DNA of 64,000 nucleotides from an uncultured Oscillospiraceae bacterium (GCA_934623575.1 CAKTVL010000002.1:62001-126000); one strand, 5' to 3'; counted from the first letter of the stretch, positions 22,656 through 32,536 are shown. Numbers and translations: made by a program. The notes: generated by a model not told the origin, from the sequence alone.

Positions 22656-24610
22656 AAGCGTATCTCCTGAATGGCCGATACCTTGGTGGCCTCGGTGTTC
22701 ATGCTGGTAAAGTAGGCGCACACATAGGAGCTGCCGCCCGCCTTGCCGGTGAAGGTATAGGACACCGTCCCCATGGCCGCGTTGATATACTGGCTGTCCT
22801 GGATCACGCCGTCCTGCTCAAACTCCACCTTCAGCATCCCCTCCATGTCGCTGGGCATGGTGAACTCCACCACCTTGGTCACCAGAGCGTCCTGGTCGTT
22901 TTTCTGTCCGCTGACGGTAAAGTTGATCTTGGTGCCGCCGGGCACCTCGCTGGTGGGCTCGATGCTCTGCTCCACCACCATGCCCGGGTTGGACATATTG
23001 AACGGGTCGTAGGTGATCTCCCCCACGGTCAGGCCCAGGTCCTGGGCGTTCTTCACCGCCACGGCGATCTCCTGCCCCGTGAATGTTGGCACCGTCACCT
23101 TCTCCGGCCCGGTGCTCACCCGCAGGATGACCTCCTGTCCGACGGTCAGCGCCTCGTCGGCCGCCGGCACCGTCTCGATGACCACGTCCGCCGTGTACCT
23201 GTCGGAGGCCACCGGCTCCGTGGTGATCTTCAGATTCAGTCCCAGGTCGGTCAGCAGCACCTTGGCCTGGCGGTACTCCATGCCCACCACGTTCTTCATG
23301 GGCACCTTCTCCGGCTCGGCAGCCACATACACCTGGATGACCAGGTTGCTCTTGCGGGTGCGGCCCGCCGCCGGGTCCTGCTCCACGATCTGCCCCGGCT
23401 CATACGCATCGGTGGTCCGGGTGCCCTGCACCTCGATCAGGAAGATGTCCTTGACGCCCTCCAGCTCCTGGGCCTCCTCCACAGTCTTGCCACGGACGTC
23501 GGGCACGGGGTAGCTCTTGTTGCTGCCCGCGGGGCCAAAGTCCCCAAGGATCAGCTTGAACAGCAGCACCACCAGCAGCACCGCCGCAGCAAAAATGCCC
23601 GCGATGATGGCGATAGACTTCTTGTCCCGGTGGGGCGGCTCTTCCTCCTGCTCCCGCTCCCGGCGCAGCTCGCCGGTATGTTTTTTCACCGCCGAGGCCA
23701 CCTGCGCCGTGGGCAGCGGCATGGTGGGCTCGGTGTCCGGCGCCGGCGTGGTCAACTCCTGCCGGATATAGTCCATGTCCACAGAGGGGTCCCTGCGGAA
23801 CTTCTCCAGGTCCTCTATCATGGCATCCGCCGAGGCGTAGCGCTTATTGGGGTCGCTGTTCATGGCCTTCATGCAGATCAGCTCCAGCGGCTCCGGTATG
23901 CTGGGATCGATGTCCCGGGGCGCCAGCGGCACGGAGCTGAGGTGCTGTATCGCCACGGACACGGCGCTGTCCCCCTCAAAGGGCAGCCGCCCGGTGAGCA
24001 TTTCATACAGCACCACGCCGGCGGAATAGATGTCGGAGCGCGCGTCGATACGGTCGCCCCGCGCCTGCTCCGGCGAGATGTAATGCACCGAGCCCAGCGC
24101 CTCCTGGGTCAGCGTCTGGCCCTGGTTGGCCAAACACGCGATGCCGAAATCGGCCACCTTCACGCTGCCGTCCCGCAGGACCATGATGTTCTGGGGCTTG
24201 ATGTCCCGGTGGATGATGCCCCGGCTGTGGGCGTGGCTGAGTCCCCGCATGATCTGGGTGATAAAGTGCAGCGACTCCCGCCAGTCCATGCGGCCCCGCC
24301 GCTCCATGTACTGCTTCAGCGTGATGCCGTCGATCAGCTCCATGACGATGTACTCCATGTCCGGGTTGGTGGACACATCGTACACCGACACGATGTTGGC
24401 GTGGCTCAGCTGGGCCACGGCTTGCGACTCATCGTGGAACCGGCGGCGGAAATCGGCGTTGTCCGCCAGGTCGCTTTTCAGTATCTTGATGGCCACAAGG
24501 CGGTTGAGCCGGTGGCACCGGGCCTTATAGACGTTGGCCATGCCGCCGGAGCCGATCAGCTCCAGTATCTCATAGCGGTCGTCCAGCATTTTTCCGATAT
24601 ACTGATCCAT
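22652..24610 (-). CDS. prkC: PASTA-domain eukaryotic-type Ser/Thr protein kinase
   Basis: A 652-residue membrane kinase. The cytoplasmic kinase domain has GSGGMANVYKA (glycine loop), AIKILK (catalytic lysine), HRDIKPQNIM and DFGIA, then the activation and APE-like region. A single membrane segment follows (SIAIIAGIFAAAVLLVVLLFKLIL near 340). The outside part carries three PASTA repeats that sense muropeptides (VPDVRGKTVEEAQEL, VPMKNVVGMEYRQAKVLL, VTVPTFTGQEIAVAVKNAQ), then a unique C-terminal beta domain of about 100 residues. Controls growth, cell-wall metabolism and spore germination in relatives. Placed 4 bases after the phosphatase gene and overlapping rsgA. Confidence 0.95.
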   Translation of the reverse strand: MDQYIGKMLDDRYEILELIGSGGMANVYKARCHRLNRLVAIKILKSDLADNADFRRRFHDESQAVAQLSHANIVSVYDVSTNPDMEYIVMELIDGITLKQYMERRGRMDWRESLHFITQIMRGLSHAHSRGIIHRDIKPQNIMVLRDGSVKVADFGIACLANQGQTLTQEALGSVHYISPEQARGDRIDARSDIYSAGVVLYEMLTGRLPFEGDSAVSVAIQHLSSVPLAPRDIDPSIPEPLELICMKAMNSDPNKRYASADAMIEDLEKFRRDPSVDMDYIRQELTTPAPDTEPTMPLPTAQVASAVKKHTGELRREREQEEEPPHRDKKSIAIIAGIFAAAVLLVVLLFKLILGDFGPAGSNKSYPVPDVRGKTVEEAQELEGVKDIFLIEVQGTRTTDAYEPGQIVEQDPAAGRTRKSNLVIQVYVAAEPEKVPMKNVVGMEYRQAKVLLTDLGLNLKITTEPVASDRYTADVVIETVPAADEALTVGQEVILRVSTGPEKVTVPTFTGQEIAVAVKNAQDLGLTVGEITYDPFNMSNPGMVVEQSIEPTSEVPGGTKINFTVSGQKNDQDALVTKVVEFTMPSDMEGMLKVEFEQDGVIQDSQYINAAMGTVSYTFTGKAGGSSYVCAYFTSMNTEATKVSAIQEIRF

Positions 24611-24614
24611 GTGG

Positions 24615-25355
24615 TCATCTCCCTTCCTCGTTCAGCAGCAGCACCGCCGTGATATTATCCGGCGCGCCCCGCTGAAGCGATATTTGCAGCAGGTGATCCA
24701 GACAGTCGTTGACGTCCCCGTCGTGGAGCACCTCAAACAGCATCTCCTGGTCCGACACCGTGTTCACCAGCCCGTCGGAGCACAGCAGCAAGAATTCGTC
24801 CTTTTTCCAGGGCAGCTCGAACGTATCCGCCCTGGCGTTGATGTCCGGGCCCAGCGCCCGGGTGATCAGATTGCGGTTGGGGTGGTTCCGGGCCTCCTGA
24901 GGCGTCAGGTCTCCCTTGGCCACCATGCTCTCCACCACCGAGTGATCCCGTGAGATCTGAAAAATGCCCTCCGGCGTGATGTGATAGGCCCGGCTGTCGC
25001 CGATATTGCCGATCACCGCCATATCCGGCCGGGTCACGGCGCACACCAGTGTGGTGCCCATGTGCTGGTATTCCGCGTTCCGCGCCGCCTCCTGCCGTAT
25101 GGCATCGTTGGCGCAGGCGATGGCGCTGAGGATGACCTGCCGCAGCTGCTCTGCCTCCATGTCATCCCGCAGGGCATCGCGCAGCGCCTCCTCAAACCGC
25201 GCCACGGCGATGGCGCTGGCCACCTGGCCGCCGGTGGTGCCGCCCATGCCGTCGCAGACCACGGCGGCGTGCAGCGCCCCTACGTCGAAAGCGGCATACG
25301 CGTCCTGATTCTCGCTGCGCACCAGGCCGGTGTTGGTGATCCCCCATATCTTCAT
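24615..25355 (-). CDS. prpC: PP2C-family Ser/Thr protein phosphatase
   Basis: A 246-residue soluble metal-dependent phosphatase that reverses PrkC phosphorylation. Conserved metal-binding motifs are NQDAYAAFD near residue 17, CDGMGG near 35, GDSRAYH near 115 and SDGLVNTVSD near 190. It lies directly upstream of prkC in the same operon, the usual kinase-phosphatase pair of Firmicutes. Confidence 0.95.
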   Translation of the reverse strand: MKIWGITNTGLVRSENQDAYAAFDVGALHAAVVCDGMGGTTGGQVASAIAVARFEEALRDALRDDMEAEQLRQVILSAIACANDAIRQEAARNAEYQHMGTTLVCAVTRPDMAVIGNIGDSRAYHITPEGIFQISRDHSVVESMVAKGDLTPQEARNHPNRNLITRALGPDINARADTFELPWKKDEFLLLCSDGLVNTVSDQEMLFEVLHDGDVNDCLDHLLQISLQRGAPDNITAVLLLNEEGR

Positions 25356-25393
25356 CGTCGCTCACATCCTTCATTCTGTAAAGGTACACAGCC

Positions 25394-26425
25394 TTACAGC
25401 TGGCCCCGTTCCTGCATTTCTTTCCGTCTCAGCTGCCCGCAGGAGGCGTCAATATCCCCGCCCAGGCTGCGCCGCACCGTGGCTGTGACGCCCAGGCTCT
25501 CCAGCTTCTGCTGGAAGGCCGCCAAGCGCTTGCTGGGCTTGTAGGGGCTCTCCACCACGTCGTTCAGCGGTATCAGATTCACATGCCCCGGCATGCCCTT
25601 CAGCTTCTTGGCGATCAGCTCCGCCTGCCAGTCGTGGTCGTTGACACCGTCGATCATGGCATACTCAAAGCTGATGCGCCGTCCCGTCTTTCTGAAATAC
25701 CGGTGGCAGGCGGTGAACAGTGTCTCCACATCATACGCGCGGTTCACCGGCATGATGCGGCTGCGGGTCTCGCTGTCCGGCGCGTGGAGCGAAACCGACA
25801 GTGTCAGCTGCAACTGCTTCTCCGCCAGCGCGTCGATCCCCGGCACCACGCCGCAGGTGGACAGGCTGATGTGCCGCATGCCGATGTTCAGCCCATGGGG
25901 GCTGTTGACCAGCTCCAGAAACCGCAGCACGTTGTCCATGTTGTCCAGCGGCTCGCCGATGCCCATCAGCACGATATTGGACACCTCCAGCCCGCTGTCC
26001 AGCTGGGTAAACAGCACCTGATCCAGCAGCTCCGACGGCTGCAGATCCCGCACCTTTCCCGCGATGGTGCTGGCACAGAAGGCGCAGCCCATGCGGCAGC
26101 CCACCTGGGAAGAGATGCACACGGTGTTGCCGTGGTGATACTGCATCAGCACCGTTTCGATGCAGTTGCCGTCAGCCAGCTCCCACAGGTACTTGATGGT
26201 GCCGTCCAGCCGGGACGTCTGCTTCCGGGCCACCGTGGGCGCCGTGATGCAGCACGTCTCCGCCAGCTGCGCGCGCAGCGGCTTGGACAGGTCGGTCATC
26301 TCGTCAAAGGAGCGCACGCCCCGGTGCAGCCAGGTGAACACCTGCCGCGCCCGGAAGGCGGGCTGGCCCATGCCCTTAAAAAAGCTGGCCAACTGCTCCT
26401 CTGTCATGGATTTGATGTCGGTCAT
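25394..26425 (-). CDS. rlmN: Dual-specificity 23S rRNA/tRNA adenine C2-methyltransferase
   Basis: A 343-residue radical-SAM enzyme that methylates A2503 of 23S rRNA and A37 of some tRNAs. The 4Fe-4S motif is CRMGCAFCAST near residue 110. The resolving cysteine pair is completed by the C-terminal SLGGDIDASCGQLR. GEPLDNMDNV and STCGVVPG are also present. ATG 26425 is preferred over GTG 26434 because GGGGAG is 8 bases away. It sits between rsmB and the phosphatase gene. Confidence 0.96.
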   Translation of the reverse strand: MTDIKSMTEEQLASFFKGMGQPAFRARQVFTWLHRGVRSFDEMTDLSKPLRAQLAETCCITAPTVARKQTSRLDGTIKYLWELADGNCIETVLMQYHHGNTVCISSQVGCRMGCAFCASTIAGKVRDLQPSELLDQVLFTQLDSGLEVSNIVLMGIGEPLDNMDNVLRFLELVNSPHGLNIGMRHISLSTCGVVPGIDALAEKQLQLTLSVSLHAPDSETRSRIMPVNRAYDVETLFTACHRYFRKTGRRISFEYAMIDGVNDHDWQAELIAKKLKGMPGHVNLIPLNDVVESPYKPSKRLAAFQQKLESLGVTATVRRSLGGDIDASCGQLRRKEMQERGQL

Positions 26426-26443
26426 AGTCCTCACTCCCCGGCG

Positions 26444-27769
26444 TCACCCCTGGCGGCGCAGACGGCAGATGTAAAACCCGTCCGTCCCGCTGCGCTGCGG
26501 CCACAGCGTCACATCGCCGGGGCAGCTGCCCAGGCCGGGCAGGGTAAACGCCTCTTTTGCAAATTCCGGGTGCCGTGCCAGAAAACCCGACACCACGCCG
26601 CCGTTCTCCTCCGGCAGCACCGTGCAGGTGGAGTACACCAGCACGCCGCCGGTCCGGACATAGGCGGCCACATTGTCCAATATCGCGCTCTGGATCGGCG
26701 GCAGCTGCCGCAGCAGTGCCGGGTCCTTCCAGCGTATATCCGGCTTTTTCCGTATGATGCCCAGCCCGGAGCAGGGCACATCGGCCAGCACCACGTCAGC
26801 CTGGCCCTCCCAGGCGGCATGGCGCTCCCGCCCGTCGGCCAGCGCCGTGCGCACGATAGTCACGCCCAGCCGCGCCGCGCCGCCCTCGATCAGCTTCAGC
26901 TTGTGGGGATGGATGTCGCAGGCGCGTATCTCGCCCCGGTTCTCCATCTCCATGGCCATGGCGAAGGACTTGCCGCCGGGGGCGGCGCACACATCCAGTA
27001 CCCGATCGCCCGGCTTCGGCCCGGCGGCGATGGCCGCCAGCCGCGCCGCGGCGTCCTGCACCGTGCAGCGCCCCTCTGCGAAGGCCGGCAAACGCTCCAT
27101 ATCGCCTGTCCCGGTGACCTCAAAGCAGCCCGCCAGCCACGGATGCGCCGTCAGGCTGACGCCCGCCTCCCGCAGCTCCGCCGCCAGCGCTTCCGGCGTT
27201 GTTTTCAGCGGATTCGTCTGTATCACCGTGGGCACCGGCTCGTTGTCCAGGCGCAGGAACGCCTCGGCCTCCTGCTCTCCCAGCAGCGCCGTCAGGCGCT
27301 CCACCAGCCACCTGGGGTGGCTGTACTGCACCGCCATTTTCGACGCAAAATCCTTCTGCGGCAGCGTTGGTAAAGCGTTTTTACTTGTCACACACTTCCG
27401 CAGCACCGCATTGACCATTCCCGCGGCGCGGGTCCTTCCCCGCCGCTTTACCAGCTCCACCGTCTCATGCACCGCCGCCCGGTCGGGCACCTTGTCCATG
27501 AAAAGGATCTGGTATATGCCCAGCCGCAACACACAGGCCACCACCGGCTCCAGCCGTGCCGCCTTCTGGCTGCACCAGGCGTCGATATAGAAGTCCAACA
27601 GCGTCCGGTTCTGCACCACGCCGTAGGTCAGCCGGGTACACAGCGCCGCGTCCCGGGCGTCCAGCCCGCTCTGGGCGGCGATGCGCTTCAGGCTGCCGTC
27701 AGACCACGCGCCCCGGCGCTCCATCTGCAGCAGCGCCTCCAGCGCCGCGTCCCGGGCATCCCGGGGCAT
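26444..27769 (-). CDS. rsmB: 16S rRNA cytosine-967 C5-methyltransferase
   Basis: A 441-residue enzyme with an N-terminal NusB-like RNA-binding domain (AALEALLQMERRGAW) and a C-terminal Fmu/NOL1 methyltransferase domain. SAM motif CAAPGGKSFAMAM; catalytic cysteines in DVPCSGLG and YSTCTV. ATG 27769 overlaps the fmt stop as TGATG, so it is coupled to fmt without a separate ribosome binding site. Confidence 0.95.
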   Translation of the reverse strand: MPRDARDAALEALLQMERRGAWSDGSLKRIAAQSGLDARDAALCTRLTYGVVQNRTLLDFYIDAWCSQKAARLEPVVACVLRLGIYQILFMDKVPDRAAVHETVELVKRRGRTRAAGMVNAVLRKCVTSKNALPTLPQKDFASKMAVQYSHPRWLVERLTALLGEQEAEAFLRLDNEPVPTVIQTNPLKTTPEALAAELREAGVSLTAHPWLAGCFEVTGTGDMERLPAFAEGRCTVQDAAARLAAIAAGPKPGDRVLDVCAAPGGKSFAMAMEMENRGEIRACDIHPHKLKLIEGGAARLGVTIVRTALADGRERHAAWEGQADVVLADVPCSGLGIIRKKPDIRWKDPALLRQLPPIQSAILDNVAAYVRTGGVLVYSTCTVLPEENGGVVSGFLARHPEFAKEAFTLPGLGSCPGDVTLWPQRSGTDGFYICRLRRQG

Positions 27770-28689
27770 CACAGTCCCAGCGGCACCGGATGGCCGCGGA
27801 GATAATCCGCCGCCGCCATGCGCTTGCCGCCCTCCCCCTGCAATTCAAGGATGCGCAGTGTCCGGCCGTCGCCGCAGGCGATGGCCAGCCCGCTCTTGTC
27901 CGCCGTCACCACGCTGCCTGCGGGAGCGGAGGTCTCCTCTCCCACAGCGGTGCGATGCACCTTCACCGGCTTGCCCGCCAGCACCATGGACGCGCAGGGC
28001 CAGGGCACCAGCCCCCGCACCTGGTCGTGCAGCTGCTGCGCCGTTTTAGTGAAATCCAGCGGCGACAGGCTCTTGTCCAGCATGGGCGCGTAGGTGTGCG
28101 CCGCGTGATCCTGCGGCGTCCGCGTCACCGTGCCGTCCTCGATCTGTCCGATGGCCTCGTGCAGCGCCTCCGCGCCCAGCTCCGCCAGCCGCGCCGTCAG
28201 CGTCGGCGCGTCCTCGTCGGGGTCGATGGCCGTCTCCCGGCACAAGATCACGTCTCCCGCGTCCAGATCCGGCGCCATATACATGATGGACACGCCGGTG
28301 CGCGCCTCCCCGTTGAGGATCGCCCAGTTGATGGGTGCCGCGCCCCGATACTTGGGCAGGATAGACGAGTGGACATTGATGGCGCCGTATCTCGGCGTGT
28401 TCAGGATGTCCTCCGGCAGGATGCGGCCATAGGCCGCCACCACGATCAGCTCCGGCTGCAGGGACTGCACCAGCGTCAGCGCCGTGCCGTCCTTCATCTT
28501 CAGCGGCTGATACACGTCCAGTCCCTGTGTCAAGGCATATTCCTTCACAGGCGGTGCGATCAGCTTCATTCCACGGTTTTTCGGCTTATCCGGCTGGGTG
28601 AACACGCCGCAGATCTCGTGGCCGTCCTCCACCAGTCGTCTCAGGGACGCCACCGCGAACTCCGGTGTGCCCATAAACAGAATTCGCAT
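27769..28689 (-). CDS. fmt: Methionyl-tRNA formyltransferase
   Basis: A 306-residue enzyme that formylates initiator Met-tRNA using 10-formyltetrahydrofolate. Motifs: MRILFMGTPEFAVASLRRL at the start, SILPKYRGAAPINWAILNGE with the folate-site Asn/His/Asp neighbourhood near 110-130, and a C-terminal OB domain (KPVKVHRTAVG). It overlaps def (TAATG) upstream and rsmB downstream, the classic def-fmt-rsmB order. Confidence 0.97.
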   Translation of the reverse strand: MRILFMGTPEFAVASLRRLVEDGHEICGVFTQPDKPKNRGMKLIAPPVKEYALTQGLDVYQPLKMKDGTALTLVQSLQPELIVVAAYGRILPEDILNTPRYGAINVHSSILPKYRGAAPINWAILNGEARTGVSIMYMAPDLDAGDVILCRETAIDPDEDAPTLTARLAELGAEALHEAIGQIEDGTVTRTPQDHAAHTYAPMLDKSLSPLDFTKTAQQLHDQVRGLVPWPCASMVLAGKPVKVHRTAVGEETSAPAGSVVTADKSGLAIACGDGRTLRILELQGEGGKRMAAADYLRGHPVPLGL

Positions 28690-29210
28690 TACTCGTCCTC
28701 GTCTCCCTCGATCTCGTACTCATCGGCGTGCTCGTCCAGCCACCTCTGCAGCTCTTCGCCCTCCATGAGCCGGTCCGTATGCTCCACGAACAGGTGTCCG
28801 TCCAGGTGCTCGATCTCGTGGCAGAAGCACCGGGCGGTCAGCCCCTCGTCCTCCGCCTCGAACCAGTTGCCGTCCCGGTCCTGGGCCCGCACGCGCACCA
28901 CCTCCGGCCGCGTGACCACGCCGTACTTTCCGGGCACGCTGAGGCAGCCCTCCAGCCCGGTCTGCTCGCCCTCGGTGTGGATGATCTCCGGGTTGATCAG
29001 CTCGATCAGCTGGTCGTCCTCGTCCAGCACCACGCACACCCGGCGCAGCACGCCCACCTGGGGCGCGGCCAGACCCACGCCGCCGGATTCCTCCAGCGTG
29101 TCCGCCATATCGTCCAGCAGTGTGTGCAGCCGGCTGTTAAAATCCGTCACCGGGCGGCACACCTTGGTCAGGCACTCCTCGCCCTGCAGTGCGATCTTTC
29201 GTAAAGCCAT
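28689..29210 (-). CDS. def: Peptide deformylase
   Basis: A 173-residue metalloenzyme removing N-formyl groups from nascent proteins. The three motifs are GVGLAAPQVG near 45, EGCLSVPGKYG near 93 (metal-binding Cys) and CHEIEHLDGHLF near 135 (HExxH-type zinc/iron site). The C-terminus is very acidic (EYEIEGDEDE). It follows priA and overlaps fmt. Confidence 0.97.
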   Translation of the reverse strand: MALRKIALQGEECLTKVCRPVTDFNSRLHTLLDDMADTLEESGGVGLAAPQVGVLRRVCVVLDEDDQLIELINPEIIHTEGEQTGLEGCLSVPGKYGVVTRPEVVRVRAQDRDGNWFEAEDEGLTARCFCHEIEHLDGHLFVEHTDRLMEGEELQRWLDEHADEYEIEGDEDE

Positions 29211-29236
29211 GATGTCTACCTCTATTCTTCTAAGAT

Positions 29237-31648
29237 TCAGTCCATTTTGTCGCAGTCCGTGTAAATATGCAGCCGTCGGTTCTCCGGCCGCTGGGTAAAG
29301 GCCCGCATGAACCCCGCCAGCAGCTCCCGCACCGGCGCGGTGTTCTGTCCCAGCACCAGCAGCCGGTAGCGATACACCCCGTTGACCTTCACCACCGGGG
29401 CCGGTGCCGGCCCGATGATGGTCAATCCCAGCGCCTGATAGGGCGACCTCCGCGCCGCCTCCTCCATCCCCTGCCGCAGCAGCTCGATGGCGCGCCGCAC
29501 CGGCGTCTCCTCCTGCCCCGTCACCGTCACGGTGAACTGGTCGGCAAAGGGCGGGTCACTGCGCAGCCTCCGCAGCGCGATCTCCGCGCGGTAAAACCGG
29601 TCGTAGTCCTGCTCGGCCGCCGCCTGTATCACGTCGTTTTCCGGCGTATAGGTCTGTATCACGGCCCGTCCGGCCTTCTCCCCCCGTCCGGCCCGGCCCA
29701 CCACCTGCGTCAGCAGGTTGAAGGTCCGCTCCGCCGCCCGGTAGTGGTCCACATACAGTGACAGGTCGGCGCTGAGCACCCCCACCAGCGTCACATTCTC
29801 AAAATCCAGCCCCTTGGCCACCATCTGGGTGCCCAACAGGATGGGTATCCTCTTTTCCTCAAATTCCCGCAGCAGCGCCTCGTGCCCCGCCGACACCGTG
29901 TCAGCGTCCATCCGCAGCACCTCCGTGCCGGGAAACAGCTCCCGCAGCTCCTCCTCCACCCGCTGCGTGCCGAAACCGATGTGCTTCAACCCGCCGCCGC
30001 ACTCCGGACACTCCTCCGGTGCCTTCTGGGAATAGCCGCAGTAGTGGCACATCAGCCGGTCGTTGGCGCTGTGGTAGGTGAGATACACGCTGCACCGGGG
30101 ACACTCTGGCACATAGCCGCACTGGGGGCACAGCAGCTGCCGGCTGCTGCCCCGCCGGTTCAGGAACAGGATGCTCTGCTCCCCGGCGTCGATATTCTTG
30201 GCCAGCTCCTCCTGCAGCGGACGGCTGATCACCGTGCTGTGTCCGCTGCGCAGCTCCTGCCGCAGGTCCGCGATGCGTACCCTGGGCAGCGACTGCCGAT
30301 TGTACCGCTCCGTCAGCTCCAGCAGGTCATACTCCCCCTGCTGCGCGTGGTAGAACGTCTCCACCGTGGGCGTGGCGGAGCCCAGCAGCAGCCGCGCGCC
30401 CTCCTGGGCGCAGCGGTACTTGGCCACGTCCCGCGCGTGATAGCACGGCGCGTTCTCCGACTGGTAGGAGCCCTCCTGTTCCTCGTCCATGACGATCAGC
30501 CCAAGGTCCTCCAGCGGCGCGAACACCGCCGAGCGGGTGCCCAGCACGATGTGTGCCTCGCCCCGGCGCAGCCGCTTGAACTGGTCATAGCGCTCCGTCA
30601 TCCGCAGCCCGCTGTGCAGCAGCGCCACCTCGTGGCCGAAATACGCGGTGAACCGCGCCATCATCTGCGGCGTCAGGGCGATCTCCGGCACCAGGATCAT
30701 CACGGACTTGCCCATTTTCAGCAGCTCCTGGGCCAGACGGATATACACCACCGTCTTGCCGCTGCCGGTCACGCCCCGCAGCAGCGTCACCCCCGGCTTC
30801 CCCTCCCGGATCTGACCCAGCAGCGTGTCACATACCCGCTGCTGCTGCCCGTTCAGGGTCAGGGGCGTCGCCTTCATCGCGTACTTCTGCTGGGAGATAC
30901 GATACGTCTCCTGCTCCCGGTAGGCCACAGCCCCCAGCTTTTCCAGCGCGTTCAGCGTCTGCCGCGTCACACCGGTGAAATACGTCACATCGTGCAGCGC
31001 CGTTTCGCCGTTCTGCGCCAGAAACGTCACCGCCTCCCGGCGGCGCTGGGACTTTCCGGCCAGGGCCAGCGCCTCCTCTGCAGGGACGGCCAGCCGCGCA
31101 AACAGCACCACCTTGTCCTGCACCCTCCGCCGCTGCTCCTTCTGGCACAGCAGCACGCCCTCCTTGGCCATGCGGCGCAGCAGCGGCTCCGTGTCGTCGC
31201 CCAGCGCCTGGCACAGCTTGTCCGTGGTCAGCGGGCCGTCCTGCAGCATCCGGCACACCGCCGCCTCCCGGGCTTTCAGCTCCGCTGGCTCCCGCAGCAG
31301 CGTCCACGTCTCCCGATAGTGATACCACACGGCGGCGGGCAGTACGGTGCGCAGCGCGTCATAGAACGTACAGAAATACCGTCTGGTCATCCACAGCGCC
31401 AGACGCAGCTCCTTCTCCGTGATGACCGGCTCGTCGTCCAGCAGTGACCGGACCGCCTTCAGCGGCTTGTCCGGCACCGCCTGGTGCAGCGACAGGATCA
31501 TCGCCTCGCTGAGCCGGTTGCCGCGCCCGAAGGGCACCAATACCCGGCAACCCACCTGCCCCGGCAGCTCCTCCGGCAGCAGATAGTCGTATACCTTGTC
31601 GATGGCGTAGGTGGCCGCTTGTACGGCCACCTTGGCGATCACGGCCAC
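29237..31648 (-). CDS. priA: Primosomal protein N', replication-restart helicase
   Basis: An 803-residue 3'-5' DNA helicase that reloads the replisome at stalled forks. N-terminal 3'BD domain (VLVPFGRGNRLSEAMIL), winged helix, then helicase lobes: Walker A GVTGSGKT near 292, motif II IVMDEEQEG (the family usually reads DEEH, so His to Gln here), and GTRSAVFAP. Two zinc-binding clusters are formed by CPQCGYVPECPRC and CHYCGYSQKAPEECPECGG. The start is GTG 31648 in the overlap TAATGTG with the rpoZ stop; the in-phase ATG at 31650 belongs to another frame. Confidence 0.96.
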   Translation of the reverse strand: MAVIAKVAVQAATYAIDKVYDYLLPEELPGQVGCRVLVPFGRGNRLSEAMILSLHQAVPDKPLKAVRSLLDDEPVITEKELRLALWMTRRYFCTFYDALRTVLPAAVWYHYRETWTLLREPAELKAREAAVCRMLQDGPLTTDKLCQALGDDTEPLLRRMAKEGVLLCQKEQRRRVQDKVVLFARLAVPAEEALALAGKSQRRREAVTFLAQNGETALHDVTYFTGVTRQTLNALEKLGAVAYREQETYRISQQKYAMKATPLTLNGQQQRVCDTLLGQIREGKPGVTLLRGVTGSGKTVVYIRLAQELLKMGKSVMILVPEIALTPQMMARFTAYFGHEVALLHSGLRMTERYDQFKRLRRGEAHIVLGTRSAVFAPLEDLGLIVMDEEQEGSYQSENAPCYHARDVAKYRCAQEGARLLLGSATPTVETFYHAQQGEYDLLELTERYNRQSLPRVRIADLRQELRSGHSTVISRPLQEELAKNIDAGEQSILFLNRRGSSRQLLCPQCGYVPECPRCSVYLTYHSANDRLMCHYCGYSQKAPEECPECGGGLKHIGFGTQRVEEELRELFPGTEVLRMDADTVSAGHEALLREFEEKRIPILLGTQMVAKGLDFENVTLVGVLSADLSLYVDHYRAAERTFNLLTQVVGRAGRGEKAGRAVIQTYTPENDVIQAAAEQDYDRFYRAEIALRRLRSDPPFADQFTVTVTGQEETPVRRAIELLRQGMEEAARRSPYQALGLTIIGPAPAPVVKVNGVYRYRLLVLGQNTAPVRELLAGFMRAFTQRPENRRLHIYTDCDKMD

Positions 31649-31649
31649 A

Positions 31650-31865
31650 TTAGGCCTCGTCTTCCTCGATCACGGGGTCGCTGACGTACTTGCCCTCAGC
31701 CACCTCACCGATGGCCAGCGTCACGGGCTTCTCCTCCAGATGCTCGCCGGTGACCTCCGCCTCGGCGGCGATCTGGCGGGCGCGGCGCGCCACCACGTTC
31801 ACCATCATATAGCGGTTGGGGATGTACTCGGTCAGCTTGTTCATAGCGGGATACAGCATAGACAT
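31650..31865 (-). CDS. rpoZ: DNA-directed RNA polymerase omega subunit
   Basis: A 71-residue protein with the omega core YPAMNKLTEYIPNRYMMVNV and ARRARQIAAEAE, which wraps the beta' C-terminus and assists polymerase assembly. ATG 31865 is chosen because AAGGA lies about 9 bases upstream; upstream ATGs are too close to that site. The gmk-rpoZ-priA order is conserved in Firmicutes. Confidence 0.93.
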   Translation of the reverse strand: MSMLYPAMNKLTEYIPNRYMMVNVVARRARQIAAEAEVTGEHLEEKPVTLAIGEVAEGKYVSDPVIEEDEA

Positions 31866-31930
31866 AACGATCATTTCCTTTCGTTTCACATATATTCGGA
31901 TACGCGGACACGCCGCGTGGGTTCACAGAC

Positions 31931-32533
31931 TTACTTCTCGCTGAGGATGGTGCTCATGCGCTCGGCGGGCTTGCAGTGCTCGGCGCACATGATGGCCCGC
32001 AGCTCGTTCACGGCGTTCTCCACCGTGTCGTTGACCACAAAATAGTCGTAGTCCCCGGCCATCTCCAACTCCACCTGGGCGCGGATCAGCCGCTTCTGTA
32101 TCTTCTCCGGCGTGTCGGTGCCGCGAGCGGTCAGCCGGCGCTCCAGCTCCTCCCAGCTGGGCGGCGCGATGAAGATCCGCACCGTCTCCGGCCGCTTGGC
32201 GCACACCTGCACGGCGCCCTGCCGCTCGATGTCCAAAATCACGTCCTTGCCCCGGGCCATGGCGTCGTCCACGTACATCTTGGGCGTGCCGTAGAAATTT
32301 CCCACATACTCGGCATACTCCAGAAATGCGTCTGCGGCGATCATGTCCCGGAACTCATCCGCCTGGATGAAGTGGTAGTCCATGCCGTCCTGCTCGCCCT
32401 CCCGGGGCGCGCGGGTGGTGGCGGACACCGAGAAATACAGGTCGTCCCGCCCCTGGAACAGCGCGTGCAGCACCGTGCTCTTTCCCACGCCGGAGGGCCC
32501 GGAGACAATAAAGGTCTTTCCTATCTTATGCAA
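31931..32533 (-). CDS. gmk: Guanylate kinase
   Basis: A 200-residue kinase converting GMP to GDP. P-loop SGPSGVGKST near residue 10, GMP-binding segment SATTRAPREGEQDGMDYHF near 37, and lid region RLTARGTDTPEKIQKR. The start codon is TTG 32533, three bases after the remA stop, using the GAGGAGG in the end of remA. Confidence 0.97.
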   Translation of the reverse strand: MHKIGKTFIVSGPSGVGKSTVLHALFQGRDDLYFSVSATTRAPREGEQDGMDYHFIQADEFRDMIAADAFLEYAEYVGNFYGTPKMYVDDAMARGKDVILDIERQGAVQVCAKRPETVRIFIAPPSWEELERRLTARGTDTPEKIQKRLIRAQVELEMAGDYDYFVVNDTVENAVNELRAIMCAEHCKPAERMSTILSEK

Positions 32534-32536
32534 GGG

